A stretch of 64,000 bases of DNA, from assembly GCA_964034945.1 (NCBI GenBank), contig OZ035963.1, positions 37,640,361 through 37,704,360 on the forward strand. The letters run 5' to 3'. This DNA comes from Chrysopilus asiliformis (taxonomy: Eukaryota; Arthropoda; Insecta; Diptera; Rhagionidae). Each line of letters opens with the position of its first letter. Position 1 is the stretch's first letter. Of this stretch, positions 53,233 through 63,960 are shown piece by piece. A program made the position numbers and the translations under genes. The notes beneath the pieces were generated by a model that saw nothing but the letters and a program-made list of their open reading frames with translations, had not been told where the DNA came from and made no database searches.

Positions 53233-54494
53233 AATTCTGGATCCAAATCAAAATCTTCACATGCGATTTCATATTCTTCCTCAGTTATTTCTTCAGGTAC
53301 TTCTTCAAGTACTTCAGTGTTGCTTTGGAATACCCTTTGGTATTTTGGTTGGTGATTTACCTGTGTTCCTCCTTCTTGAATTGGTCTTTTAAAGGGTTGT
53401 GGGCGAGAATTTATTGGGGGTCTATTCATATAGTTTACTTGCTTCGTTTGGATGCTTCTGTCGACATCCATTGGTTCGGGTTTGTTACCACTCTGGTAAG
53501 GTCGTGAGAAGATTGGTGGTCTGTATTGATTATTGTATAGCATATTGCGCTGCTGGGGTGTAAATTGATTTGGTTTATACTGTGGTGGATTAAAATTCCG
53601 AGGCATTGGAATCGGAGGTTGTATGTTTTTTCTTGGGGGTAAAGTAGGTGGGGTTAATGAATTATGAGGTATGGCTACGGGATTTGTAAAGTTATTTCTG
53701 TTGAGAAAGTTGGTTGCTCTATAATTCATATTCTGAAGTTCGAGATAGGTTGAATAGGCTTCGGGGAGTGATTGAGGTGCTTTGATGGCAATAAGTTTCG
53801 ATATTTCGCCATTTAGTCCTCTAATAAAGGTGCCTAGCGCTCTATTACGGTGTCCCTCTATTATGCTAGCCTGTGTTTCTGGGCTAAGACACTCTGTTTG
53901 TACCTTGTTAATAATGAGCGTCAAGTGGTGATTAATTTCTCCGAAGAATTCATCAGTGGTTTTTTTACCTTGATGAAGTGAATACAGTTGGTATTCAAGT
54001 GTTTTTATGTCTCTTTTGTCTGCGTAATGCAGTGACAAACATCTCTTAATAGCTAACCAGTCTTCATCTGGTGTGTTGTAGGCTATTAAGGCTGTATTTG
54101 CCTCGTCAATTATTTTTTGACGAATTGAGCGAATAATTGCTCTATATAATGGTTTTGACCTGATAATCTTGTAATCTTCTAGCACGCTTTCAACTGATTT
54201 GACCCATGACGAATATGTCGTGGGATTACCATTGAAAGTTCTAATTTCCTTTATCGGATCAGGGATTTTATTTTGTTGTTCTAGTTCGGCTTCAGTTGAA
54301 GGCCTTACTAAGGGTTGCTCGGGGGGAATTTGTTTGTTTACAGATATAATTTCAACTATTTTTTGAGTTTCTTGATGGAGACCATTGAATTGTTGCTGGA
54401 GGGTGTTAGTAATTTTCATTTGAGCGTTCAAGGAGCCATTTAAGTTCATTATTTCTGCTCTAAGAGCATCAATGGCATCTTGGACGGTCGTCAT
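53193..54494 (-). CDS. gag: Gag protein of element 3
   Basis: A 433-residue protein that starts at an ATG at 54494. It has an N-terminal coiled-coil-like segment (DALRAEIMNLNG... LQQQFNGLHQET), then a capsid-like core (IREIRTFNGNP-type start near PIKEIRTFNG, through RALGTFIRGLNGEISKLI). A Pro/Asn/Gln-rich, Arg-containing C-terminal third follows, with PMDVDRSIQTKQVNYMNRP. There is no CCHC zinc knuckle, which fits errantivirus Gag proteins, where basic residues bind RNA instead. The C-terminal end is acidic. It overlaps pol by the frameshift window. Confidence 0.9.
   Translation of the reverse strand: MTTVQDAIDALRAEIMNLNGSLNAQMKITNTLQQQFNGLHQETQKIVEIISVNKQIPPEQPLVRPSTEAELEQQNKIPDPIKEIRTFNGNPTTYSSWVKSVESVLEDYKIIRSKPLYRAIIRSIRQKIIDEANTALIAYNTPDEDWLAIKRCLSLHYADKRDIKTLEYQLYSLHQGKKTTDEFFGEINHHLTLIINKVQTECLSPETQASIIEGHRNRALGTFIRGLNGEISKLIAIKAPQSLPEAYSTYLELQNMNYRATNFLNRNNFTNPVAIPHNSLTPPTLPPRKNIQPPIPMPRNFNPPQYKPNQFTPQQRNMLYNNQYRPPIFSRPYQSGNKPEPMDVDRSIQTKQVNYMNRPPINSRPQPFKRPIQEGGTQVNHQPKYQRVFQSNTEVLEEVPEEITEEEYEIACEDFDLDPELNFYQEGLAQHPT
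53226..53232 (-). promoter_or_regulatory. -1 ribosomal frameshift site AAATTTT
   Basis: In the gag frame the bases fall as A AAT TTT, a canonical X XXY YYZ heptamer, about 30 nt before the gag stop. A -1 slip enters the pol frame, which is open from there through the protease. Confidence 0.8.
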
Positions 54495-55487
54495 GATGCA
54501 AATTGATCGGACTCAACTTCACGTAATTGGTTTTAAAATTTAACTTAACTTCGCGTATTTAATTTTACGACTCAACTTAACTTCGCGTTTTTTCTCGTAA
54601 TGTAACACTTTTCTGGGAATTTACTTGGGAAATTTCTTAATTTCTAGTTTGATTTTATGGGATTTAACTAAATTTATTCTTTTTTGTTCGTATTTTATTT
54701 TAATGATTTGATTTTTATAATATTTTTTCTTCTTTCTCTCTTTTCTTTTCCTTAAATTTCTTCTATAAATTATTTTTATAATTTGTATTTTATATATTCT
54801 TTGTTTCCTTACACTCTTCGAGTTTTTTATGCTTATTGTTTAATTTAACTTTTTTTGAAATTTCTTTCTTTAATTATTTTTATATTCTTTGTTTCGTTAC
54901 ACTGTTTGAATTTTTTCTTAAATTAGTTATAAAAAATCTTTGACTTACAAAATAAATGGTATTCTCATCTCTGGTTGATACGATGATGAATTCCGAGTGT
55001 TGACCACTATGTTGAGGAGTGCTGGATCAGTCTCTCAAGGTTGTTGTCCACCGTGTCGCTCTTTGTTGAATTTAAAGTTGACAATGTCGGCGTAGCGCGA
55101 GTTGTTCCGTTTTGGATGGCGGCTTTAAAATTCCGTTACCTACTAAGGCTCGGACACTATGCACATTCACTGTCAGTGCACTACTATTATTTAGATCAAT
55201 TACTCCGTGATCTGTTTGCCTTGTGATGCACTTGCTTTTTACAGCTAAACTTTGTTCACTGTTGCGATTTCGGTTGCCTAGGCTTATCAAAAATGCTAGT
55301 ACCTTGACTTTTTTCAAATTACTGTATTAACGATTTATTTCTGAGTGGTGCGCACTTATCACTATTTATTTCATGATTTATAGGGCAGCACTTTGTTTAA
55401 ATTGCGTTAATAACTTTTTTCATTGACAGAAAAATGTAATTACCGATCACTTGTGACTTGTTCACTTTGCACTTAAAAGAGACGCCG
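54495..55487 (-). other. 5' leader of element 3
   Basis: About 1 kb of T-rich (plus-strand) non-coding DNA between the primer binding site and gag. It contains the small candidate env leader exon at 54949-54968 and probably the packaging signal, which cannot be recognised by eye. Confidence 0.7.
54949..54968 (-). CDS. env: Candidate env leader exon supplying the start codon
   Basis: A 20-nt minus-strand stretch begins with ATG at 54968 and ends at a good splice donor (GTAAGT, first intron base 54948). Its phase matches the acceptor at 50016/50017, so the env frame is continuous across the splice and gains a short hydrophobic leader suited to a signal peptide. The total would be 478 residues. 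The pairing of donor and acceptor is inferred from sequence only. Part of the mRNA 5' of the ATG would be leader. Confidence 0.6.
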
Positions 55488-55505
55488 GTCCCTGCTCGGG
55501 CGCCA
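55488..55505 (-). other. Primer binding site of element 3 (tRNA-Lys type)
   Basis: The minus strand reads TGGCGCCCGAGCAGGGAC, overlapping the last base of the 5' LTR. It differs by one base from the tRNA-Lys3 primer binding site known from lentiviruses. Gypsy itself uses another tRNA-Lys, so the primer here is probably the UUU-type Lys tRNA. Confidence 0.8.
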
Positions 55506-55918
55506 ATTAACTTTTTTATTTACTTTTAATGAAAAAAATATATTTTTTATAGTGGACGTCACTTGTCCACTTTTCAATAAAACACCAATTACTTTTTAAT
55601 ATTTTATTGAGAGCCTGAGGCTACAGAGTTAGAATTGTGGTGAAACAGATTCTGGAACTAAAGATAATCTCTTATGCTAGGGCTATTTATACCTTTAGAT
55701 AAGCCATGAAATAGTTTACAATAATAATCTTTAAAATAAGATGTTTCATCCCATGATTCAATGATTTGTTATATTTTAGGTGATATATTCCATTTGTTTA
55801 ATCAGGTGTCATTGAATCATTGTCTGATTTCATCATTCTGAATGTTCTTAGTATCTAACTTAATGAATCATTGGCTTTTTACCGTTCTTTAATTTTCATA
55901 TAAATTTTATGCTTAACT
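55505..55918 (-). repeat. 5' LTR of element 3 (414 bp)
   Basis: Reads identical to 48146-48559. Followed by ATAC (55919-55922), the target duplication. Confidence 0.95.
55683..55691 (-). promoter_or_regulatory. TATA box in the 5' LTR of element 3
   Basis: The minus strand reads TATAAATAG, a consensus TATA box, about 230 nt into the LTR. Transcription should begin roughly 30 bases downstream, near 55650. Confidence 0.65.
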
Positions 55919-55922
55919 ATAC

Positions 55923-56670
55923 ATATGTAATTTGAAATTCAATGCAATTTAATTCAATTCAATAATAAAATAAATTCAATTCAATAATTAAAAGTTAAAT
56001 ATTTGTAATTAATGAAAAAAAAGGGTTTAAAAATTTAAACGCTGGCTACATCTAACTCCAATTCAACTAACTTATCAAAATCAAAATCGCTTTTGTGCTT
56101 GGCTACATAATGGCTTTGCAGTGCATATTTTTTGATGTCCAGGGATTTCAGGGTCGACAAATCGGAATATAAAAATAATTTCATAAAATCAAAAACATTA
56201 ATTTGATCAATTAATATTTTATGGAATGACTAAAAATGCCTATTTAAATTGTATTTTTTTGTTATTTTAATTTCCTGAAAACATATTAAACGTTGGTTAT
56301 TACACCAAATAAAGATAATCATGTCCAAAACTCGTATCATTTTTTGGGGCAGCATGCTTCATGATTTTCAGCAGTGTTAATTTTTTCGCTACACAAAATA
56401 CTGCTTTAGTCAATGATAAATATACCACAAGTGGAAGCAGAACGGGTTATATGGCAAAGCGAAACAGATTATATAGTATCTTTTACATGCGTATGTATGC
56501 ATTTGGCGTACAAGCTAGAAAGAAACGGGTAGCATGAAGGATAAAAGGGTAATTCGAGCTATAGCAAGGCTGATCTAAACTATTAATGAAATTTTCAGAC
56601 ATGTTATGTAGGTCATGATCGCCCTCCCTCCCTGGACGACCAAGGCCTTTTACTCTTTTATTGATCTGTG
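55923..56670. other. Unassigned AT-rich DNA
   Basis: Right flank of the errantivirus. Begins with an AATTCAATTCAATAAT-type simple run (55935-56000). No gene recognised. Confidence 0.4.
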
Positions 56671-56797
56671 GCACCAGTTGTAAGGGCCTAACTCGTCTTT
56701 AGCCGTTTTCAATGTTTTTACAGAATTGTGTTCTCTTTCCAAAATGCTTTTAATTCCACTGACCCGTTAGTTTCTATAACCATTTTCGGCCGTTACA
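56671..56797 (-). repeat. Dispersed repeat family B, part 1 of a split copy
   Basis: Reverse complement of 12830-12960 (TTGTAAGGGCCTAACTCG ... TTTCTATAACCATTTT). It continues at 59738 after about 2.9 kb of other DNA. Confidence 0.75.
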
Positions 56798-57001
56798 GGC
56801 TACTGCACCAATCGGCTAAATTCCAAAAAATTTCAAGTTGCATTTGGAACAACTGCTAAAGTCAGGATCAATAGATTGTATATATATATTTACTGCACTC
56901 TTCTTTCCGCGAAGCTGCATTGATTTGGTGGTTTCAGAACTTGGAATACTCGACTTAGTTTCATGAGTCATGTTTAACTTTTCCTAAACGAACAGGCTTA
57001 A

Positions 57002-57228
57002 CCCTATTCCTGTCAGGCTGTGACTGTGAGTCACTATTCAATTTCGAACCAATATAGATGATTTAATACATGTTTTAACGCAAAATCAATTTAATGTATT
57101 TTATTATTGGTCACTACGCTACTGTTATATAGAATAAATTTTTTTTTTTTTGTTAAATTGATTTTGCGTTAAAACATGTATTAAATCATCTATATTGGTT
57201 CGAAATTCACAGCCTGACAGGAATAGGG
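57002..57228. mobile_element. Foldback piggyBac-like MITE
   Basis: CCCTATTCCTGTCAGGCTGTGA and its complement bound 227 bp, with TTAA at 56998-57001 and 57229-57232. The inverted repeats extend inward over most of the element (CGAACCAATATAGATGATTT; TTAACGCAAAATCAATTT), leaving a small central loop. Confidence 0.8.
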
Positions 57229-57232
57229 TTAA

Positions 57233-59619
57233 AGGAGCTTCCACACGTTCAATATTACTTGACAAGTAATATTGATGAAAATTTTCGTCAAGTAATATTG
57301 ATGGAAATAGCATCCACACGTAACAATGAACATTGACAATGTTTTCGTCAAGATTGTGATTAGTACGTTCGTACAACTTAGCGACGATGGTTGATAAACT
57401 TCGTCCTCTCTTGGTCCCGATTTTTTAGATGTTTCTACCTTTTTGAATTCGGCTCTAAAATTTGTTCGTAAACTACATATTTATTTATTTTTCACGGTAT
57501 CAACTGTGGCATGTGGATCCATTTTTTTTAAATTTTATCTGATAGTTTTTCATACGCTTTCAGTTTCAAATCTTTATTAATATAACACATAGATTTTACT
57601 TTCCACCGACACTTCCAGTAAATGTAAATGAACTCACTGAGGAATTTCCGCGAATATTGCCGAAGATCGAACATGTTTCAAGTAACATTTATGAATGCTC
57701 TAAACCAAGCCTGGGCACTCCTTGGCTCGTCTGGCTCCTCACAACGATAACATATTTATTCAAATTTTACGAGAATACAATCAATGTATGAACATTTTTA
57801 CTCGACTCTCCAACGTAATGATACTTGTTGGTAGACGACGGCCTCTTCGGCAGCCGAAATCAAACGATTCCCTAACAATCGATGGAGCGAGCCTACGACA
57901 GCCATTCAGTATAATCATAGATAATATATACTAATAGATAGCTGACTTTCGCATATCGACTGCCACGCTCGGTTTTCCAGTTAATGGAATCGGAACTACT
58001 TATATATGGTTTGTGTCTCGGATTGTGCATAGGATAGGAAAATCAGCTGTGCCCTTGCTAATTTTCTTTTCATTTTTCGTAAAACCTGAAAAATCAAATA
58101 AAAGAATTTCCTTTATTTTTAAATTTGATTTAATATTTTTTTACATTAACATAACACTGCGAACATAACACTGAAGACGAAGTTGGAGGAGTTAATTGTC
58201 GTCCTCGGTTTGAAACTAATTGCAGAACAGTTCCATCGGCAAATTCATTTATTTCTGTAGAAGCGAGATATTATTAGTATAGGACAAGAAATCAGATAAA
58301 TTTGAGTTGATATTTTCATTCGAATGTTGAACAGGAACATGATTTTCACCTGGATGTTGAATTTGTAGTGATTTCAGCACTTCTTGACAGCCGCAATAAA
58401 TTTTGAAGAAACTGGGCGCTGTGCATTAGCAGGAAGATTCTCACCATCACTTTCAATAATTTCTGTTAAAAAAGGGATTACTATAAATCTATACATCCAG
58501 AAAAAAGTTCGTCAAATTTCTTACTTTTAATATGCATTTCCATCTCGCGAAATTTGCTGCATTGTTTTTCCGATTTAGAAATCGGTGAGACTTGTCTATG
58601 TTGGTGCTAAACTTTTCCAACCATTGCAACCAAATGTTCAACACACGAAAATTGCGACAAATTTACCTTTGCTTCTAATTTAGTGATTAAAAATAACTTC
58701 TAATAACTTCGTCAAACTTCAACAAACAAAAACCAAAAACAAACCAATTTTAACCTCACTTCAGCAGTCACGTCAGACGACACATGCTCGTTTTGAGATT
58801 TTGAACACACGCGCGCCGCCTGGATTTTGGAATCGGCATTAAGCAAAATGAAAAAATGATTTTTGTTCTAAGTTGACACACCGTGAGTATAATTTCTGTT
58901 GTTGATGCGTGCGGATGTATACATTTGCTCCCCAAAACCCTAATTGCTTCCCAAAGTACACTGACGTACGAAATTTTTTCAGAAATTCGATTTTTTTAGT
59001 TTTCATTTTCCATTATGAAGCGCTCATATTCAAATTCAAATACTATGTCGTATGATTGGGAAAACAAATAAATTAATAACCACAAATAATGATAACCGTC
59101 AATGTCTAGTTTGCAGTTACATGTCGAAAAAAAATTCAATCTAGAACGCCATTACAACAGCTGTCCTATCAGGTAACATAATGCAATTTAGCGCATGTTT
59201 TTTCAAAGCACAGAATCGGAAATACGTCCCCACAAGTTTTGTTTGCACGACGGAACTTATTATTTTTTTGTAATCGCATCATGTTAAATTGTGTAGTCCA
59301 CTGTTCGTAAACGTCTTTATCAAAAGCGAAAGAGCGTAAAAAATTAAAAAGATGCGTTTTCTAATTTCGTGTTATAGTATATGAAGAAACATAAAATTTC
59401 TTCGAGTAATAGTAAATCACTACATACATGGTATGCCTGCTCTAAACCATCGATTTTACTGTCAATGAACATTGATGAATATCAAAATAATTTTGATTTT
59501 CGTCAATGTACACTTTTTACTTGACAATAATATTGAAAAGCATCCAAACAATCAATGTTACTTGAAACATGAGTCATTCAAGTAAAATTGTCAAGTAACA
59601 TTGAACGTGTGAAGGCCCC
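57233..59619. mobile_element. TTAA-flanked DNA element directly abutting the foldback MITE
   Basis: The left end (AGGAGCTTCCACACGTTCAA, then TATTACTTGAC) and inverted right end (GGGGCCTTCACACGTTCAA, then TGTTACTTGAC) are flanked by TTAA at 57229-57232 and 59620-59623. The left TTAA is shared with the foldback MITE. Subterminal CAATATTACTTGACAA motifs recur. In 2.4 kb I find no intact transposase. Superfamily uncertain: TTAA suggests piggyBac-like, but the tips do not begin CCC. Confidence 0.65.
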
Positions 59620-59737
59620 TTAAGTCTGTTTCGATTTCTTTTCCGAATGGGTTAAGTTTTTTAGTGAGTTAGCTTGACAGAGTGGCTAAATATAATAATC
59701 CTTAATTCCTCTGAAAATATTAAGTTTAAATAAATCA

Positions 59738-59920
59738 AATTAAACTAATCGTAATAAGCGTTCTTTCACTACATTTTGAAGTTATAGGTTTTTGAATTCG
59801 ATTTGAAATTTTTTGCCGTTGAAAGTTTTGTACTAAAATGGCTGTCCTAAAAATTAAAGAAATTCGACTTAAGCCCTTATTATTTGTGGCCACAGATATT
59901 TTTATACCATACATTATTTT
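59738..59920 (-). repeat. Dispersed repeat family B, part 2 of a split copy
   Basis: Continues the 56671-56797 copy: reverse complement of 12640-12825 (TTATAGGTTTTTGAATTCG, AGAAATTCGACTTAAGCCC, CACAGATATT). Confidence 0.75.
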
Positions 59921-60470
59921 TTCTTTTAGTAATTCCATTTAAGCGTAATATGACCGTAATTTCACCGATTTGGAATTAGCGTCATATTTAATCGCCGTAT
60001 GATATATAATTTATTTAGTTTCTATTTATAATAGGAGTTGTTTTTTTCATAAAACAAAAGATTTTTTGATTTAAATTTAAAAAAAATCAATATTTAGGGA
60101 AATGAAACTCCTCTTACAGACGTAAATAACTAAGAGCCGTAATAACTAAAAAAACTAAACCCCATTCGGAAGAGAAACCCAGGGGGTTTACTGTTCCAAG
60201 TTTCCGTGACGGCCCCTCTACATGAAAGTCTATAGTTACTATAGTTGCACAACTATTCCTGCGGAACTCTTTTATGTGCAAAGTAACAGTTGTACAACAG
60301 TTTCCGCGAAACTTTTTTTTGGCGAATAGATGATCTGTAACGTCAAACTAAACTTGTATTCCAAATGCACTTCAGAAAATGTTGTATGTTTTCCTTGGAC
60401 CAAATTTTATTATTTATACTTGAATTATAAACGAGCATGATAAAAACAACGAAAAACAACAACAACTTTT
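59921..60470. other. Unassigned AT-rich DNA
   Basis: No gene recognised. 60150-60320 is a less AT-rich patch without a frame. Confidence 0.35.
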
Positions 60471-60732
60471 CGACTGGTTAAAAAGTAACCGATATGCAAC
60501 GTTTAACCGGTTTTTTTGCGTCCGGTCCCAAAGTAAGCGATGTGCAATGATTAATTTGCGATCGGTTACAAGGTAATCAATTTATAAGACGTGATTTTAT
60601 GACCGGCCACAAAGTAACCGATTTGCAACGGTTAATTATAACCGGTCAAAATGTAATTGATTTGCAACCGTTTTTTTTTTCGACCGGTCACAAAGTAACC
60701 GTCGCGCAAACGGATTTACAACCGGCAATTTG
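60471..60732. repeat. Diverged tandem repeat around GACCGGTCACAAAGTAACCG
   Basis: About six imperfect units of 40-50 bp share CCGGTCACAAAGTAACCGAT and TTGCAACGGTT. Each unit is partly palindromic (ACCGGT; AACCGTT). Confidence 0.75.
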
Positions 60733-61069
60733 GGACCAGGGTCACATAACCTGAGTTGCAAATGGGTGCTTGGGTACTGTCTACTTATTGAACTAATATG
60801 GGCTTAGGGCGAATGGGAAATAAATTAATGGAATGCAGAGACATCAAAACGAAGAGATATCAAAACAAAGAGACATCAAAACGAAGGAGTAAATCTTCTA
60901 TAAATTTCTATAGCTGTTTTAAATTGTCGTGGGTGATGGTTATATCGCTGCACATGTTTGAAGAGAAGGGTGCGAGATATCGATATATGGTGAAAGTAAA
61001 AGTGCAGAGAATTTTATTGTATTTATTTTTTATTTAATTAATTTTTTGGTCCATTTTCACAATTTTTTT
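60733..61069. other. Unassigned DNA
   Basis: Contains a small AGAGACATCAAAACGAAG-type tandem repeat at 60838-60885; no gene. Confidence 0.4.
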
Positions 61070-61113
61070 AAATTATGATGTTTACTACTTTTTAGTAGTA
61101 AACATCATAATTT
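61070..61113. repeat. Perfect 20-bp hairpin with a 4-base loop
   Basis: AAATTATGATGTTTACTACT (61070-61089), loop TTTT (61090-61093), then the exact reverse complement (61094-61113). Confidence 0.95.
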
Positions 61114-63080
61114 AAAAATTTCGGTCGGCGTCTAGGCCACCCCTGCGCTAGACTAACAGCGATTTTATTTTCATTAACAAAGAATTAGATTTCTCGTAGT
61201 CAGTCTAACGGGAGAATGTGTTACTGGTATCAATACTATTTTAACTGAATTTGCGTACAATCGGCTAATAATTTTTGCATGTTGTAGCTTAATTCGCACG
61301 CGCCGTAAAGATTAATTTTGTATTTCGATCTTCATTAGCAACTAACCGACGAAGTCTATGGCTTCGTAGTTTTTTTTTTGTAAATCAGTGTTGTAATGGA
61401 ACAGGATTAACTCTATGAAGTTATTAAAAATAGCCGCCAAAGTTTATAGTGGGTGGTCTACAATGGCGGTTCTTTGCTATCATCTTTATTTATTGGATTC
61501 GTTTTCGTTGTGTCCAATTGATTCAGGCGGGTTTCGTCTTGTTATGAGGCTGTTGCCTTCATCACCGGAGATCATCTTCGATTTTGTTGTTACATTCAAA
61601 GTTTTCGTTGCCATTTATTGCTATCTGATGATGTTCGTTATTGGCCAATATTTCGTGTTATTTCTGTTTTAAAGCGTTTTTGTATAAATCGCTTAGTCAG
61701 CAGTTTAGCACTTGATATGTTCAACAATGTTTTAGCGTCGCATATAGCATATATTTTCTTGAATTTTATGTTAAAACAAATGAAGGCACCTCACAAGTCA
61801 AATTATCCACTTTAAAACAACCAGAATCCGAGGCAGTTACCACTAAATAGATTGCGACCAAAGAGGACCGAGACCCCAGACCGACACCAAGCAGGTAACG
61901 CGCGCTTCAGCATGGTCATTTAGGTCTGGCTGAGACTTCAGGTGCGGGTCGATCGATCCCAGAGGAGCCCACCTGGGGATTTTTATCGGCAGTTAAAATG
62001 TTTTTCGCATTCACGTTGTGGAGCGAAGCAAAACTGAAAGAAACGAAATATTATAGCCAAGGGTATTTAGTGGATACCTGCATGATGGCTCTATGACTTT
62101 GTTTTTTATCGATTTGTTTGTTTTCAATATAAACAAATTTTGAAAAATGTACAAACGACCAGCTTGTTGCCCTTCTATATAATCAGTTAATTCTTCCCCA
62201 AAATTTAATTTGCACCAACCATGACAAAATGAATTCGAATTGGTGACTTATGTGTCAAGCGGTATTTCTACATATCGCGATTTAAGGAAGGGTCTTTCCT
62301 TGCCACTAAATCTTATGAATCTCGATTTTCATAGGGGACACGATACTAGAGGTTTTTGTTAGGATGGAAGTCAAATAAAAATTAGCTATGGTCCAGAACC
62401 ATATCAAATCGAAACAGAATGTAAATGTCCCATCATATTATAAATAGTAAAGGACATTTTATATCTTTTTCGGATTGTAGTACAAGATTACTTGTCCATT
62501 GATAAAAGCAACGAGATTTCATATTTCCGCATATTTCTGTTTGTATAAATGTACTTTTCAAGATTATTTTTATCAGTCTTATAACATATAGATGTGGATT
62601 TTTTATTATTTTGTATGAAAGCAGGGTAACAAGACTTTTTTAGACCGATAAGTTATTTTATAAAAATGGAATTTGATGTTTGCGCTCCAGTGACAAAACA
62701 ATTCGGATTGTAAAATTCTTTAAAGTTTTAAAATTTGTAAATTTTTAATTAGTTTAAATATAAAAAAAAGATTTTGATTTTAAAGATAAATGATAGGCGT
62801 GAATAAAACCTGAAATTTTCAAAAAATTTGAGGGTACATATGACGGATGTACCACCTAGGGAGTGGTTTTATTTTCGAAAGTCCACTGCTATGGCGCATA
62901 AAAAATTACTTTAAAGGATTTTTCAATATCTCATTAGCCCGATGAGATATTCACTGTTGAAGTTTTCCATTAAAACGTTCAAAAAATGTTCTCAGGATTT
63001 TTCGTTTTTCACGACTAGAAAGCGGTAGGGGTAAGATTTTAAGTCGCGATTTTAACATAAAATCTGACAGCCCAAAGCTT
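61114..63080. other. Unassigned DNA
   Basis: No gene recognised. Frames 61415-61672 and 61618-61815 lack any domain I know. A less AT-rich patch at 61820-61975 has no recognisable content. Confidence 0.35.
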
Positions 63081-63084
63081 TATG

Positions 63085-63180
63085 AGGTTGCATATCAGGA
63101 ATCTGATATTGGAATGTCAAAATTCGAAATGGAATGTTTTGCAAGGATAATTACATTTTTTTTTCAAAAGTTTCAAGGGA
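63085..63180 (+). repeat. Diverged single unit of the 122-bp minisatellite
   Basis: GAATCTGATATTGGAATGTCA, AAATTCGAAATGGAA and TGCAAGGATAAT follow the order of the array unit at 25620-25700. Confidence 0.55.
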
Positions 63181-63589
63181 GTGATATCTCGGTTCTTTCG
63201 GTAGTTCTAAAATTTATACAAAAAAAACTTAAAATCGGTAGTGCATAGTTAGTATATTTTATACTAATACTAGTGCTACGCCCATGACCGCTTCACCACA
63301 GGTCAGCCTTCGGCCTCCTAATTCTCCTCAACTTTCGTCCTCGTATTAAAAATCAAATCTCTTTTACATTTTTGTCAAATACTTTGGATTCTCTTAAAAA
63401 AATTGGGTACAGAAATTATAAACAAAAAATTGAGCTTGTAAAGGATAGGCAACTTATGTCGACGGGTTTTTTGGGACTCCTCAGCTTTTAACTTTTGGCT
63501 CTTCAAACGATTAAATTTTATCTGGATTAGATTAAGAAACCATGCTTTTCCCTTTAGTCTCCACTTCCATGCTAGCTCTTGAATCATCA

Positions 63590-63960
63590 GAAGTACTATT
63601 ACAGTAATCCTCAATAAAATGAGGAGACATAAATTTACTTTTTTCGGAAACTCGCAAAAAATTACATCTTTGTATGGGGAAGGTGAAAAAGAGTTTTTTT
63701 TATTGAATTTTGATGTATGGAACAGTTATGTAAAATCATATTCTAAATACATTTTGGCCTTATAATATTTCTACTATGATGCACCGTTTTCGAGAAAATC
63801 ACAAAAAACTTTTCAATTTGTGTGGGAGCGGGTAGCAGGAGCAGTATGTTAATAGAACGTGTGGAGTATTTTTCAATAACTGAACTGTGAAGTTTCATTA
63901 AATTCCATATAACCGTTTTCATGTGATGCGGCAACAGCAAACAGAGAAAAATTGAACTAA
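63590..63960 (+). repeat. Weak relative of dispersed repeat family C
   Basis: TTGATGTATGGAACAGTTATGTAAAA is followed by CGTTTTCGAGAAAATC and a GTGTGGGAGCGGG phrase, parallel to 40925-41020. Frames here are not convincing genes. Confidence 0.45.

Larger units (their letters stand above)
48146..55918 (-). mobile_element. Complete errantivirus-type endogenous retrovirus (element 3)
   Basis: Two 414-bp LTRs, identical as far as I can read, bound 7773 bp with intact gag, pol and env on the minus strand. ATAC is duplicated at 48142-48145 and 55919-55922, inside a TA-rich target as errantiviruses prefer. LTR ends are AGTTAA...TTAATT as in gypsy-group elements. A Lys-type primer binding site, a polypurine tract, a frameshift site and an env splice acceptor are all present. 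No inactivating mutation is visible. The identical LTRs mean recent insertion, so the family may still be active; that is inference. Confidence 0.95.

Noticed and set aside
61415..61815. Two overlapping hydrophobic open frames
   Set aside because: No domain, no supporting context, and Phe/Leu richness follows from T-rich DNA.
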